A stretch of 64,000 bases of DNA, taken from NCBI RefSeq assembly GCF_015706575.1, contig NW_024037076.1, forward strand, positions 6,916,777 to 6,980,776, given 5' to 3'. Shown one piece after another: positions 34,508 to 48,300 of the stretch (position 1 is its first letter; every line of letters starts with the position of its first letter). The notes beneath the pieces are model-generated. The model saw only the letters and a program-made list of their open reading frames with translations, searched no databases and had not been told where the DNA came from. Both the position numbers and the translations under genes were made by a program. Source of the DNA: Patiria miniata (lineage: Eukaryota > Echinodermata > Asteroidea > Valvatida > Asterinidae).

Positions 34508-35555
34508 TCACAATCGGTATAGGCTGTCGTCACTGACCTCGGGAAGCATTATCAGTCGTGCCACTGGGCGAGTGTAGGTTTTACCTCGAACGCTCACGCT
34601 GGTAGTGCCGACACGACTGTCGGAACCCGGAAAGGTCTCTGCAACTCTCCTGATGGGCCACTGAGCTCTGCTGAGTGCTGGGTTGACAATCATAACGACA
34701 TCATTGGTGGTCAGGTTTGGACGGTCTGTATGCCACTTCTGGCGCTCATGGACAGACCGCAAGTAGCATTTGACGAACCCGGACCAAAAGTGATCAGCGA
34801 GGACCTGGCCAAGTTAAAATCCCTTGCCGGATAGACCACCTGAGATAGAGACACATCATGCCACCCCATCAGCGGAACGTTTGGAGTCACTGGGTTGGGA
34901 TCTGCAACATTAGATGAGACATATACCCAGAGGCTTGGAATTCAAGATTCCCTCCACTTCAGTGAGCACGGTGCGTAGTACTGAGTCAGGAATGAACTGC
35001 TCATTCTGGGCAACTCTCAGGCCATCTTTCACGGACATGATCTCCTGTTCCCACGTTCCTCCAAATTGTAGAGCCTTCATGCTTGGCAAGCTCCTGCTGT
35101 AAGATGGGATCCATGGCAGCAAAGGCGTCCTGTAGCTCATTATCACCTCCTTTGAAATTAGTGCCATAGGTGCACAGGATCTCGAATGGTTTTCCTCGTC
35201 TGGAGATGAACCGTCTACAGGCCATCAAGAAGGTGTCAGTATCGAGGCTGTCTAGTAGGTCAAGGTGAATGGCCCTGGTGGTCATACATTTAAATATGAT
35301 CCCCCAATGCTTCTCGCTCCTTCTCCCAATCTTGCACGTCATTGGACCGAAACAGTCTACCCCTGTTGAGTAGAAGGGAGGCTTGAAGAGGCGGGGGCGT
35401 GCTGGAGGCAGATCTCCCGTCTTTGGAACTTGAGGGCTAGCTCTCCACTTCTGGCATTCGGAGCACTGGCATTGATGCTTTGAAATTTCCTTCTCTTCCG
35501 TGTAGTGTGGAGGCCAGCCCGGGGGAGTGATGGGTGTGAATAAATAAATAAACAC
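34508..35555 (-). mobile_element. BEL/Pao-type pol 3' fossil, in copy 2
   Basis: Same integrase core and C-terminal domain as in copy 1, offset by 6,263 bp. Confidence 0.88.
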
Positions 35556-36403
35556 ACCAACACGTGGGTTCGAGTCACTCCATGGATTTTAATTCTGTTT
35601 AAAGCAAGCGATGCGCAGGCCAACGGCAAGGGAGACAGCACGTTGGGGAATGCGGTGTCACCGCTTGGTGGCGCTGTCACTTACCGCACTTGGATTATCT
35701 TGGATTAATATACCTGCACATCCTTACAATCTTCCCAAACAACAAAGTCGTTGCCCTCGACGACAAGTGGAAATCTAGGGTGGAGTAATGACTCATAAAA
35801 CATGTTAACACTTGAATACAAAACACTTGGATTAAACATTACAATACAACAGTGTAAAGAGCAACAAAAACAGTATAAAAAAGTCAAACTTGCTTTTTTA
35901 ACAGGTCACATGCACATCTTGGCAGTCATCGGAATCAATACAATTTCTCAATAATAACTAAATGTGTATACCCATTGTCTACTGTGATTGCAGGGTTCAT
36001 GAAAATGACTTCTCCATTCATATAAAGGAGCCTCAAAGTTGCAAAGAATAATCAATGAGTTACAATCAACTGCTATGTGCCAGTTTCAACAAATTTGGTC
36101 AATTTGGATAAATTTTACTGATTCCAAAATTAACAGTTAATGAGGTGTCTTTCCTCCAACAAAGTTAGTGATCAGAGTCATCTGTGCTCTCATGTTCATT
36201 TTCTGGAGCAATTAATTGTTTGACATGGTTCAACAGTTTAACAACACTGGAGAATTTGAACTTATCTGGCAGCTTCCCCTTGGTAGTGCGCTTGGATCGT
36301 CTAATGAGGGTCTGGGAGTGGCACCCTTCATCGGATGATCAAGTCCAACAGTAAGGCCCAGGTCAGCTGACTCAGCGGGTGACGACGTTATGCTGCTGCC
36401 TGG

Positions 36404-39400
36404 CTAGGGTAGTTCATCACTGGTTACCATCACGTCTGCAGAGTTTTGCCCTGCTTCACCATCCCGTAATTCATGTTCTGGAGATAAAGTGGTGTCTCTA
36501 CGGTCTGCAAGGGCCAAGCGGTTAGTCTTGCTGGGGTTTGTATTGTCGTCCTCGTCTTCACGCGTTGTCTGGCTCGTGGTGTTTCGGTAGTGGATTTGGT
36601 CAGCGTTTGGTGCAAGAGTAAGCAGATTACCCCAGTCACCATCAGTACTCTCAGAAGTAGAAGTGTCCTTCAACGTGGTCTCACTAGCGCGGGTTGTCTC
36701 GACTGTCCACATCTGGCGTGGGAATATCCCAAGGACAGTGTTTCAGTTCGCTCCGGTGAAGTACCTTTCGTTGACCCTTTGAATTCTGCACGACGTAGAC
36801 AGGTTGGCCCTGGTATGGTTGGTCTACAACCATATAAGGCTCAGGCTCCCAAAAGTCTTTGATCTTCGCCCGCCCCCGGTGAGAGCGGTCCCTCACTAGA
36901 ACATACTCGCCTGTGTTCAATGGCAGTTCGAACACATGCTGGTCATGCAAGGCTTTCCTCACTTCAGCTCCCTTGTCAATATTGGTGACTGCTAGCTTTC
37001 GGGCTGCCTCCAGTTGTTTCTGGTGTTTCTTTACATAGCAGTCTGCGGTCGTCCCACTGGTCTGAGGGTGGTCAACATTAAGAAGAAGATGCTGTGGCAG
37101 TCGGGCGGTTCTGACAACAGCAGGTGGAAAGGCTTTTATCTGGTGGTAGCGTGCTTGGTGGTGGTGTATGCCATCACTAGGAATGGTAGGTGTTCAGTCC
37201 ATCTAGACTTCTTGTGCAAGGGTAGCATCATGAGTAGGTTATGGAGGGTTCGGTTGAATCATTCACACAAACCATTTCCCTGGGGATGGTAGAGGGTGGT
37301 GTGTGAATGTCTAATTCCATAGATCTTGCACAGCTCAGCAATCACTTGTGCCTCAAAGCATCGTCCATTGTCTGAATGCAGTCGAAGTGGAGCTCAAAAG
37401 GGGGTGATTAGGTGTTTTACCTTCGCAATCGTTGATGTCTTCTGGTTTCTTGTAGGTACCGCCCATGTGAACTTTGTGAAAACATCGGTGAATATCAGGA
37501 CATTTTCGTATCCATCTGACGAGGACTCAAGGAGGGTGAAGTCCATTGCAACGACTTCTAGAGGAGCTGTTGCCCTTAGGGTCCCTAGGGGTGGACTGGC
37601 CTTTCTGGTAGGTGGTTTTGCCACTGCACACCTTTCACACTGTTTGCACCAAGTATGAACGCCTTTCTCCATTTTCAGCCAAAAGAACAGGGGTTGGACT
37701 GATTGAAGTGCCTCTTAGCCCCGAAGTGTCCCATATCATCATCGAAGGACTTGAAGACGGTGTCAATCAAGCGTGAAGGAGTAACCAATCGCTCATCCTG
37801 TCCATCCCCTGGCAGCATTATTTGACGAAACAGGACCCCATTCTTCAAGTATAGTTGGCCCCATTGCTTAAGGATCAAGTCCATGTCCCGAACGTCTCCA
37901 TCCCTCTCCTGCTTGGAATGTTTACTGCCCCTCTCTACATAGGTGATCACTCAATGCAGAATGACATCCTCATCTTGTAGTCTCCTTAGTTCCTGAGGAG
38001 TGTACCCAGGAAGACATGGGCTACCCTCACGATGAACAACTCGAATCTGGTGGGGCAAAGTTGCTGGCATGTCAGTCCCTGCATCGGTAGGACTTGCAAA
38101 ACTGGTTCGCAAGGCACAGGAAGACAACTCACTGATCTGACACTCTTTATCCTCCTCCTTTTTCACTTTCAAGTCTGGGCTTTAGCCTCGAGTGTGCATT
38201 AGGGGCTTGATTAGTTCTGCCTGGCAGGTACTCTAGATGAAAGTTGAAGGAAGCGAGTTGTTGTACCCAACGCAATTCTGTGCAGCTAAGGTTAGCCGAG
38301 TCAAGGAACTTGAGGGGGTTGTGATCAGTGTACACAACACACTTGTTTCCCATCAAATAATCCTTGAATACTTGACACACTGCCCACCGTACTGCCAACA
38401 ACTCCAGCTTGAATGATGAATAGTCCTTGTCGTTCCTCTCAGCAGGCCAGAGAGACCTTGATGCATAAGCGATAACTCGACGGGAACCATCTTCTTGTTG
38501 CTGGGACAGAATAGCTCCCAGTTCCTGTGAACTCGCATACTGTCTCCACGACAAATGGGTGATACAGATCTGCAAACCCTGGGACTGGTGCTCGAAGTAG
38601 TGATGTCTTGAGGGCTTGGAGTGCCTTCCAGGCTGCTTCATCAAATTCAACCTTTTTGGAGTCACTCCTACCTTTGTCCTTGCTGTTCACCCCCCTGAGG
38701 TATACCAGAAGAGGCCCGGCAATGCTTGAGTAATTTCTGATGAATTTCCAGAAGTAACCAGTAAAACCCAGAAATGCTCGCAGCTCAGTTACTGTGGTGG
38801 GTTCTGGCCAGTCTTTGACAGAAGAGACCTTCCCTGGGTCAGGCTTGACCCCTTCGCCTGCCACCACTAAGTGTCCCAGATTCTTTACCTGTTTCCTGAA
38901 GAAGCTGCATTTCTGTGGCTTAATATTGAGACCATACTGCTGTAGACTTGGGAACACAATCTCGAGGCGCTGCAGGTGTTGTTCAAATGTTGGGGCAAAC
39001 ACGATTATATCTACATGTGTATATGCAAGTACACTTTCTAGCGCTTGGTCATCCAGGCAATGCTGTATGAGCCCCTGAAACGTTGCAGGGCTGTTACAGA
39101 GGCCAAAACCAAGGCATCCTCGTGTACTCAAAGAGCCCGAAGGGAGTCACAAAGGCTGTCTTACTGATGTCCCTCTCCTCCATCGCCACTTGGTGATAGC
39201 CTGATGCTAAGTCCAACATGCTGAGGTACTTGGCTCCTCCTAATGTCTGTAGTGTTTCGTCTATTTGGGGAAGAGGGAATGAGTTCTTCGCAATTACTGT
39301 GTTGAGTTGCCTGAAGTCAACACAGACGGATGGAATTATCTTTTTTTTGTGGACTACCACGATCAGGGAGGCCAAAGGACTGGAACTTTCTCGTATGATG

Positions 39401-39726
39401 CCTGCCTCCTGAAGTTCCTGGATGTGAGCCCTGACTTCACGGTACTGAGAGGGTGAAAGTGAACGATATCTCTGTTTGATTGGTGGTGCATTCGCTGTGT
39501 CAATCTGGTGTTTTACTGCATCAGTATAGCCCATCATACCTGATGAGTAGGGCATCAAACTGTGCTTGGTCTTCCACTGTCAGTGGTACCTTGATATCGA
39601 CCAACTTGGACAGACTAGATTTCCGTTCGGTAGGGGAGCAGACTTGACACTCCAACATCAGCTGAATGTGGAAGATCTCTCTCGACAGTAACGTCATCTT
39701 CCTCAGTCACCAATCTATATATATAA
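36404..39726 (-). mobile_element. Ty3/Gypsy-type pol fossil, in copy 2
   Basis: Same parts and order as in copy 1: reverse transcriptase, RNase H, integrase and tail. Broken in the same way. Confidence 0.9.
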
Positions 39727-40175
39727 GAATGATGAAGATAGTTGCTGAGCTGGTTAGGTTGATTTACTGATGAAGACCGAGTTGTCGGTAGCTTTAAGCC
39801 GTGGAATGGGAGCCGTGTACTGTAATGGAGGCTCAGTATGATGGAATTTGTAGAGGCCTTGGATGCCGTGTAGGCCGTGTAGCCCGTGTAGCCCATGGTT
39901 CAACAAGAAAACCAAATTAATACAATAATAAATATTGGAACCTACATTTATGAGGTGACATGAAAACACAGTGCAAAATGGTCTGAAATACATGTAATAA
40001 TTTCCCCCAGTTTCAACTAAATTATCAAACAAACTGAGAGATTAGATAAGCTATTATAAGCCCCAAATTACTCTAAATTAACCAGCAATAATGATTAAAT
40101 ACGAGGGCATAATCCATATTTAAAAGAACGAACATGTACCCACAGAGCAACATACGAAGAAAACCCTCGTTATTT

Positions 40176-40491
40176 ATCCCGTTACAAAATAGGCCATCAG
40201 CCTCGGTCCAAAATTTAGGCCACCAGTATCAAATGAGGGGAATAATCATCATAGTGATTTTTGGCAAGGTATACAGCTCCAGAATTAGAAAATATGTGGC
40301 AGCATTGCAGCGGTGGCAGCTTTTTTGGGTGTTATCATCCTTTTTTTCAAAATGCTTGTTACCACTCTAGGGGCGGTATACCTTGCGCATGCGCACTATA
40401 CCTTGCGCATGCGCACTATAATCATTTATGCCCTGATTTGATACTGACCAAACCCCAGGCTGATGGCCTAAAACCCCCACAAAATATCCCT
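40176..40491. mobile_element. Hairpin/MITE-like insert in unit copy 3
   Basis: Same inverted arms and centre as the insert at 27650-27965. Confidence 0.6.
40377..40416. promoter_or_regulatory. Two tandem NRF-1-type palindromic sites, copy 3
   Basis: Same doubled 20-bp unit as at 27851-27890. Confidence 0.6.
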
Positions 40492-40770
40492 TAAAATCAT
40501 CTGTAAATGTACTCGCTTTTAGTATCTACACACGGCCTCTGATGGATGGCATACAGATGATTGTACTTTTGATTGAATGAATAACTGAGAGATTTATTGG
40601 AACAATTTCAGGACGAATGTAAGTAAAATTGGAATCATGTTGTAATTTTCAAGATTTTTAATCACAAGAGGGCGCTATACAAGTTTAACGCTCAAACTTA
40701 CTAAATCTGAAAGTGTCCTTAAGAATCACAGGAGAAGTGCAACGAGTCTACAGTTCAGGTGTTGGCGGGT

Positions 40771-41818
40771 TCACAATCGGTATAGGCTGTCGTCACTGAC
40801 CTCGGGAAGCATTATCAGTCGTGCCACTGGGCGAGTGTAGGTTTTACCTCGAACGCTCACGCTGGTAGTGCCGACACGACTGTCGGAACCCGGAAAGGTC
40901 TCTGCAACTCTCCTGATGGGCCACTGAGCTCTGCTGAGTGCTGGGTTGACAATCATAACGACATCATTGGTGGTCAGGTTTGGACGGTCTGTATGCCACT
41001 TCTGGCGCTCATGGACAGACCGCAAGTAGCATTTGACGAACCCGGACCAAAAGTGATCAGCGAGGACCTGGCCAAGTTAAAATCCCTTGCCGGATAGACC
41101 ACCTGAGATAGAGACACATCATGCCACCCCATCAGCGGAACGTTTGGAGTCACTGGGTTGGGATCTGCAACATTAGATGAGACATATACCCAGAGGCTTG
41201 GAATTCAAGATTCCCTCCACTTCAGTGAGCACGGTGCGTAGTACTGAGTCAGGAATGAACTGCTCATTCTGGGCAACTCTCAGGCCATCTTTCACGGACA
41301 TGATCTCCTGTTCCCACGTTCCTCCAAATTGTAGAGCCTTCATGCTTGGCAAGCTCCTGCTGTAAGATGGGATCCATGGCAGCAAAGGCGTCCTGTAGCT
41401 CATTATCACCTCCTTTGAAATTAGTGCCATAGGTGCACAGGATCTCGAATGGTTTTCCTCGTCTGGAGATGAACCGTCTACAGGCCATCAAGAAGGTGTC
41501 AGTATCGAGGCTGTCTAGTAGGTCAAGGTGAATGGCCCTGGTGGTCATACATTTAAATATGATCCCCCAATGCTTCTCGCTCCTTCTCCCAATCTTGCAC
41601 GTCATTGGACCGAAACAGTCTACCCCTGTTGAGTAGAAGGGAGGCTTGAAGAGGCGGGGGCGTGCTGGAGGCAGATCTCCCGTCTTTGGAACTTGAGGGC
41701 TAGCTCTCCACTTCTGGCATTCGGAGCACTGGCATTGATGCTTTGAAATTTCCTTCTCTTCCGTGTAGTGTGGAGGCCAGCCCGGGGGAGTGATGGGTGT
41801 GAATAAATAAATAAACAC
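40771..41818 (-). mobile_element. BEL/Pao-type pol 3' fossil, in copy 3
   Basis: Same integrase core and C-terminal domain as in copy 1, offset by 12,526 bp. Confidence 0.88.
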
Positions 41819-42666
41819 ACCAACACGTGGGTTCGAGTCACTCCATGGATTTTAATTCTGTTTAAAGCAAGCGATGCGCAGGCCAACGGCAAGGGAGACA
41901 GCACGTTGGGGAATGCGGTGTCACCGCTTGGTGGCGCTGTCACTTACCGCACTTGGATTATCTTGGATTAATATACCTGCACATCCTTACAATCTTCCCA
42001 AACAACAAAGTCGTTGCCCTCGACGACAAGTGGAAATCTAGGGTGGAGTAATGACTCATAAAACATGTTAACACTTGAATACAAAACACTTGGATTAAAC
42101 ATTACAATACAACAGTGTAAAGAGCAACAAAAACAGTATAAAAAAGTCAAACTTGCTTTTTTAACAGGTCACATGCACATCTTGGCAGTCATCGGAATCA
42201 ATACAATTTCTCAATAATAACTAAATGTGTATACCCATTGTCTACTGTGATTGCAGGGTTCATGAAAATGACTTCTCCATTCATATAAAGGAGCCTCAAA
42301 GTTGCAAAGAATAATCAATGAGTTACAATCAACTGCTATGTGCCAGTTTCAACAAATTTGGTCAATTTGGATAAATTTTACTGATTCCAAAATTAACAGT
42401 TAATGAGGTGTCTTTCCTCCAACAAAGTTAGTGATCAGAGTCATCTGTGCTCTCATGTTCATTTTCTGGAGCAATTAATTGTTTGACATGGTTCAACAGT
42501 TTAACAACACTGGAGAATTTGAACTTATCTGGCAGCTTCCCCTTGGTAGTGCGCTTGGATCGTCTAATGAGGGTCTGGGAGTGGCACCCTTCATCGGATG
42601 ATCAAGTCCAACAGTAAGGCCCAGGTCAGCTGACTCAGCGGGTGACGACGTTATGCTGCTGCCTGG

Positions 42667-45600
42667 CTAGGGTAGTTCATCACTGGTTACCATCACGTCT
42701 GCAGAGTTTTGCCCTGCTTCACCATCCCGTAATTCATGTTCTGGAGATAAAGTGGTGTCTCTACGGTCTGCAAGGGCCAAGCGGTTAGTCTTGCTGGGGT
42801 TTGTATTGTCGTCCTCGTCTTCACGCGTTGTCTGGCTCGTGGTGTTTCGGTAGTGGATTTGGTCAGCGTTTGGTGCAAGAGTAAGCAGATTACCCCAGTC
42901 ACCATCAGTACTCTCAGAAGTAGAAGTGTCCTTCAACGTGGTCTCACTAGCGCGGGTTGTCTCGACTGTCCACATCTGGCGTGGGAATATCCCAAGGACA
43001 GTGTTTCAGTTCGCTCCGGTGAAGTACCTTTCGTTGACCCTTTGAATTCTGCACGACGTAGACAGGTTGGCCCTGGTATGGTTGGTCTACAACCATATAA
43101 GGCTCAGGCTCCCAAAAGTCTTTGATCTTCGCCCGCCCCCGGTGAGAGCGGTCCCTCACTAGAACATACTCGCCTGTGTTCAATGGCAGTTCGAACACAT
43201 GCTGGTCATGCAAGGCTTTCCTCACTTCAGCTCCCTTGTCAATATTGGTGACTGCTAGCTTTCGGGCTGCCTCCAGTTGTTTCTGGTGTTTCTTTACATA
43301 GCAGTCTGCGGTCGTCCCACTGGTCTGAGGGTGGTCAACATTAAGAAGAAGATGCTGTGGCAGTCGGGCGGTTCTGACAACAGCAGGTGGAAAGGCTTTT
43401 ATCTGGTGGTAGCGTGCTTGGTGGTGGTGTATGCCATCACTAGGAATGGTAGGTGTTCAGTCCATCTAGACTTCTTGTGCAAGGGTAGCATCATGAGTAG
43501 GTTATGGAGGGTTCGGTTGAATCATTCACACAAACCATTTCCCTGGGGATGGTAGAGGGTGGTGTGTGAATGTCTAATTCCATAGATCTTGCACAGCTCA
43601 GCAATCACTTGTGCCTCAAAGCATCGTCCATTGTCTGAATGCAGTCGAAGTGGAGCTCAAAAGGGGGTGATTAGGTGTTTTACCTTCGCAATCGTTGATG
43701 TCTTCTGGTTTCTTGTAGGTACCGCCCATGTGAACTTTGTGAAAACATCGGTGAATATCAGGACATTTTCGTATCCATCTGACGAGGACTCAAGGAGGGT
43801 GAAGTCCATTGCAACGACTTCTAGAGGAGCTGTTGCCCTTAGGGTCCCTAGGGGTGGACTGGCCTTTCTGGTAGGTGGTTTTGCCACTGCACACCTTTCA
43901 CACTGTTTGCACCAAGTATGAACGCCTTTCTCCATTTTCAGCCAAAAGAACAGGGGTTGGACTGATTGAAGTGCCTCTTAGCCCCGAAGTGTCCCATATC
44001 ATCATCGAAGGACTTGAAGACGGTGTCAATCAAGCGTGAAGGAGTAACCAATCGCTCATCCTGTCCATCCCCTGGCAGCATTATTTGACGAAACAGGACC
44101 CCATTCTTCAAGTATAGTTGGCCCCATTGCTTAAGGATCAAGTCCATGTCCCGAACGTCTCCATCCCTCTCCTGCTTGGAATGTTTACTGCCCCTCTCTA
44201 CATAGGTGATCACTCAATGCAGAATGACATCCTCATCTTGTAGTCTCCTTAGTTCCTGAGGAGTGTACCCAGGAAGACATGGGCTACCCTCACGATGAAC
44301 AACTCGAATCTGGTGGGGCAAAGTTGCTGGCATGTCAGTCCCTGCATCGGTAGGACTTGCAAAACTGGTTCGCAAGGCACAGGAAGACAACTCACTGATC
44401 TGACACTCTTTATCCTCCTCCTTTTTCACTTTCAAGTCTGGGCTTTAGCCTCGAGTGTGCATTAGGGGCTTGATTAGTTCTGCCTGGCAGGTACTCTAGA
44501 TGAAAGTTGAAGGAAGCGAGTTGTTGTACCCAACGCAATTCTGTGCAGCTAAGGTTAGCCGAGTCAAGGAACTTGAGGGGGTTGTGATCAGTGTACACAA
44601 CACACTTGTTTCCCATCAAATAATCCTTGAATACTTGACACACTGCCCACCGTACTGCCAACAACTCCAGCTTGAATGATGAATAGTCCTTGTCGTTCCT
44701 CTCAGCAGGCCAGAGAGACCTTGATGCATAAGCGATAACTCGACGGGAACCATCTTCTTGTTGCTGGGACAGAATAGCTCCCAGTTCCTGTGAACTCGCA
44801 TACTGTCTCCACGACAAATGGGTGATACAGATCTGCAAACCCTGGGACTGGTGCTCGAAGTAGTGATGTCTTGAGGGCTTGGAGTGCCTTCCAGGCTGCT
44901 TCATCAAATTCAACCTTTTTGGAGTCACTCCTACCTTTGTCCTTGCTGTTCACCCCCCTGAGGTATACCAGAAGAGGCCCGGCAATGCTTGAGTAATTTC
45001 TGATGAATTTCCAGAAGTAACCAGTAAAACCCAGAAATGCTCGCAGCTCAGTTACTGTGGTGGGTTCTGGCCAGTCTTTGACAGAAGAGACCTTCCCTGG
45101 GTCAGGCTTGACCCCTTCGCCTGCCACCACTAAGTGTCCCAGATTCTTTACCTGTTTCCTGAAGAAGCTGCATTTCTGTGGCTTAATATTGAGACCATAC
45201 TGCTGTAGACTTGGGAACACAATCTCGAGGCGCTGCAGGTGTTGTTCAAATGTTGGGGCAAACACGATTATATCTACATGTGTATATGCAAGTACACTTT
45301 CTAGCGCTTGGTCATCCAGGCAATGCTGTATGAGCCCCTGAAACGTTGCAGGGCTGTTACAGAGGCCAAAACCAAGGCATCCTCGTGTACTCAAAGAGCC
45401 CGAAGGGAGTCACAAAGGCTGTCTTACTGATGTCCCTCTCCTCCATCGCCACTTGGTGATAGCCTGATGCTAAGTCCAACATGCTGAGGTACTTGGCTCC
45501 TCCTAATGTCTGTAGTGTTTCGTCTATTTGGGGAAGAGGGAATGAGTTCTTCGCAATTACTGTGTTGAGTTGCCTGAAGTCAACACAGACGGATGGAATT

Positions 45601-45989
45601 ATCTTTTTTTTGTGGACTACCACGATCAGGGAGGCCAAAGGACTGGAACTTTCTCGTATGATGCCTGCCTCCTGAAGTTCCTGGATGTGAGCCCTGACTT
45701 CACGGTACTGAGAGGGTGGAAGTGAACGATATCTCTGTTTGATTGGTGGTGCATTCGCTGTGTCAATCTGGTGTTTTACTGCATCAGTATAGCCCATCAT
45801 ACCTGATGAGTAGGGCATCAAACTGTGCTTGGTCTTCCACTGTCAGTGGTACCTTGATATCGACCAACTTGGACAGACTAGATTTCCGTTCGGTAGGGGA
45901 GCAGACTTGACACTCCAACATCAGCTGAATGTGGAAGATCTCTCTCGACAGTAACGTCATCTTCCTCAGTCACCAATCTATATATATAA
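42667..45989 (-). mobile_element. Ty3/Gypsy-type pol fossil, in copy 3
   Basis: Same parts and order as in copy 1. A protease-like stretch of a similar element lies farther right at 47703-48300, beyond the inverted-repeat element, and may once have belonged to this insertion. Confidence 0.9.
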
Positions 45990-47040
45990 GAGAGAAGTTT
46001 ACTCGCCCCCGAGACGATGTTTGCTCCTGAAAGGATCCGAGACCGCGGGCTCCCGCGGCGCCAAAATCGCTCCACGTCCGTGGAAAAATGCGGAGGGTGT
46101 CTTCCGCCGGGTCGGACGCTTAGGGTTGTCCTTATTTTCCCGTACGGACCGGCGATCCGTTTCGTCGATTTTTCGTGACTGCGTTTTGCACAGGAATTTG
46201 CCGTCGTGTGCGCTTTCACGTTGACTGCCTGGCCACCCCCCGTGCTGGCTTTTCTGCGTGTCTAGACTGTGCGAGGTCAGCGAGGCCAACGAAGGGGTTT
46301 CGTTTACGTGTTCTACTCTGCCGTTCTGCAAAAGTATTCACCAAACGTTAGTATGGGGTGACCTTGGTAAAATATTTTTTGTCCATGGTGCGTGGCCACC
46401 AAGTATCCCTATTCTTTCATATGCTTCGCTTGCCGCCCCTGCGCCGAGTGCAACGAATACTCAGAAGGACCACACATTAGTATGCCTAGCGCGGTCTGAC
46501 CAATCGAAAGTCTACACTGCGTGGTACTTCCCGGCTATGCGTAAAACCGTCACTGGCAACGCGTACTGCAGCCTGCTCCACACCCTGGAAACGAGGTTGA
46601 GTCTACGGTGCTCGCTATTTGAAGCACAAGCATGTGACGTCGCGTGATAGAGTGCTGTTGCTTCCATAATGTGTTTACAGCTCCATGCTTCCACTAGCTC
46701 TATGCTTCCACCAAGGCTGAGCGTTGTGAGTTCGCTGCACGTCACAGTCAGTGTCGCGTTATAATTTCGGGGGCCTGTTTGGGATCAACGAAGGGTTGAT
46801 GCATTGCCTCAAATATTGCGATCTTGAACGCAGTCACAAAAAAATCGACAAAACGGATCGCCGGTCCGTACGGAAAAATTAGGACGACCTGAAGTGCTTG
46901 ATTTGGCGGAAGAAATTCTCCGTATTTTTCTTTGGACGTGGAGCCATTTTGGCGTCGCGGGAGACCGCGGTCTCGGAACCTTTCAGGAGCGAACATTTCT
47001 CGGAGGCCGAGTAAAACTTGCTCTTATATTGATGGTTGAC
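45982..47040. mobile_element. DNA element with ~200-bp terminal inverted repeats
   Basis: The left arm (about 45982-46195) and the reverse complement of the right arm (about 46835-47040) share TATAAGAG, GCTCCTGAAAGG.TCCGAGAC, CGCCAAAAT.GCTCCACGTCC and CCGTACGGACCGGCGATCCG. The centre (46200-46830) has no transposase and is GC- and CpG-richer than its surroundings. Likely a non-autonomous element. Confidence 0.8.
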
Positions 47041-47700
47041 CAACTTGAATAAAAGTTGAATCGACTTTTTCCTCGCAGACGGTCTCGCAAATTGTAAGAA
47101 GTTCAAGTTTACGTTTGTTGTAGAGTCCAATACTGAAACTTAATTATGACCTTCCTCCATCATTCACACCGTTTGTAATTTTATGGTAACACTCAACATT
47201 TCCATTGCAAATGACAACTTCACGTTTGATTACATTATGATTTAGTGTCAAAACTGTACAATCAGCCTTCGCCTGTGTACTACGGTAACCTTTTCACTAC
47301 GTTCTCCCGGCAATGTGACTGCCTCACAAAATGCCCATTTAACAGACCAACGGGAACATTTACAGACAGTTATCAGGGTACATAATTATCATGTGCGTAA
47401 ATCGGTGGGGAACAGGGGACCCCCCCCCCCCCACATTTTAAAGCGGGGACATTGTTTGGTCCCCCCCCCCCACTTTTTAGCCTACTATAATGATTCTATT
47501 GCTCAGAATACCGTGTAGCTGATTCAATTACCCCAAGCTCGAAAATGATGTTTACAAAGATGATCTTTTGCTGAAATTGGTTTCAGTGGTCAGAAATTGC
47601 CTCAGATCACACCACAAAAATTTGTTTTCTATAACTGCATGTCTCCTCAATGATCCCCCATTTACATTTAACTGCCCACATTTTCATCCCCAACACTACG
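47041..47700. other. Intergenic stretch with C homopolymers
   Basis: Nothing coding is recognised. C runs lie at 47420-47432 and 47461-47471, flanked by similar CCACTTTTT/CCACATTTT words. Confidence 0.4.
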
Positions 47701-47702
47701 CC

Positions 47703-48300
47703 CTATATACCCGATCTATGATCGGGTAAATCAGCTTGTTTACCATAAAACAAGGTACCAATATAGCTACGATTTTGAAGGAGCACATCTTGGTTCCCTT
47801 TTTTCATCAGCACCACTGTGAGCTTACCAAATGACACCCTGACTAGCCTTCTCACACTTTTCACACAGCTGGGAAGGTTGGAGCATTTATGGGAATCTAG
47901 AATGGCACAGTAGTCTGCATCACCAGGTGCTTGTCGAGCAATGGCATGTGTGACGACAGCTTGTTGGGCAGGAATTGATATGGGGGGTCCCCACTCGAGA
48001 TATGCACGGCATGTGGCACCCTCTATCGCTTGGAATGGTTGCCGTTTCCCAACTGCTTGAAGCGGTTTCACACTTGCCTATTCTCATTTATCTGCAGTTT
48101 CCAAAGATATCCCTGTCCGTGATGAGCCACAAGTTTAGTCCAGCATTCAGACAGGATGTTTATACCAACAATCCCTGGAATGGCACCTGACAGTTTATCT
48201 TCGCTCGCCTGTCTGATGACCAGTACAAGCCGGGAGGGTATGGTGATGCCCAAAACAAAACTCGCTTCAAAGCATCCAACATACGGGATGCAGACCCCAT
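47703..48300 (-). mobile_element. Ty3/Gypsy-type fragment (protease and linker part)
   Basis: Two minus-strand stretches, 48300-48068 (with GAIPGIVGINIL) and 48071-47703 (with DVLLQNRSYIGTLF), fit the region between protease and reverse transcriptase in Gypsy-type elements. Old and broken. A LINE abuts its right side, probably inserted into it. Confidence 0.6.

Larger units (their letters stand above)
33464..39726 (-). mobile_element. Composite retroelement unit, tandem copy 2 (6,263 bp)
   Basis: Exact positional repeat of copy 1 at +6263. I saw three single-base differences among the copies; I did not align every base. The junction between copies falls at TATATATAA|GAATGATGAAG. Same decay as copy 1. 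Confidence 0.93.
39727..45989 (-). mobile_element. Composite retroelement unit, tandem copy 3 (6,263 bp)
   Basis: Last unit. The array ends exactly where the terminal-inverted-repeat element of 45982-47040 begins, so the total is 3.0 units. Same content and decay as the others. Confidence 0.93.

Noticed and set aside
27201-45989. Reading the array as LTR-internal-LTR of an intact retroelement
   Set aside because: The repeated unit includes the pol genes themselves and its ends lack terminal-repeat signatures; no shorter direct repeats were found inside a unit.
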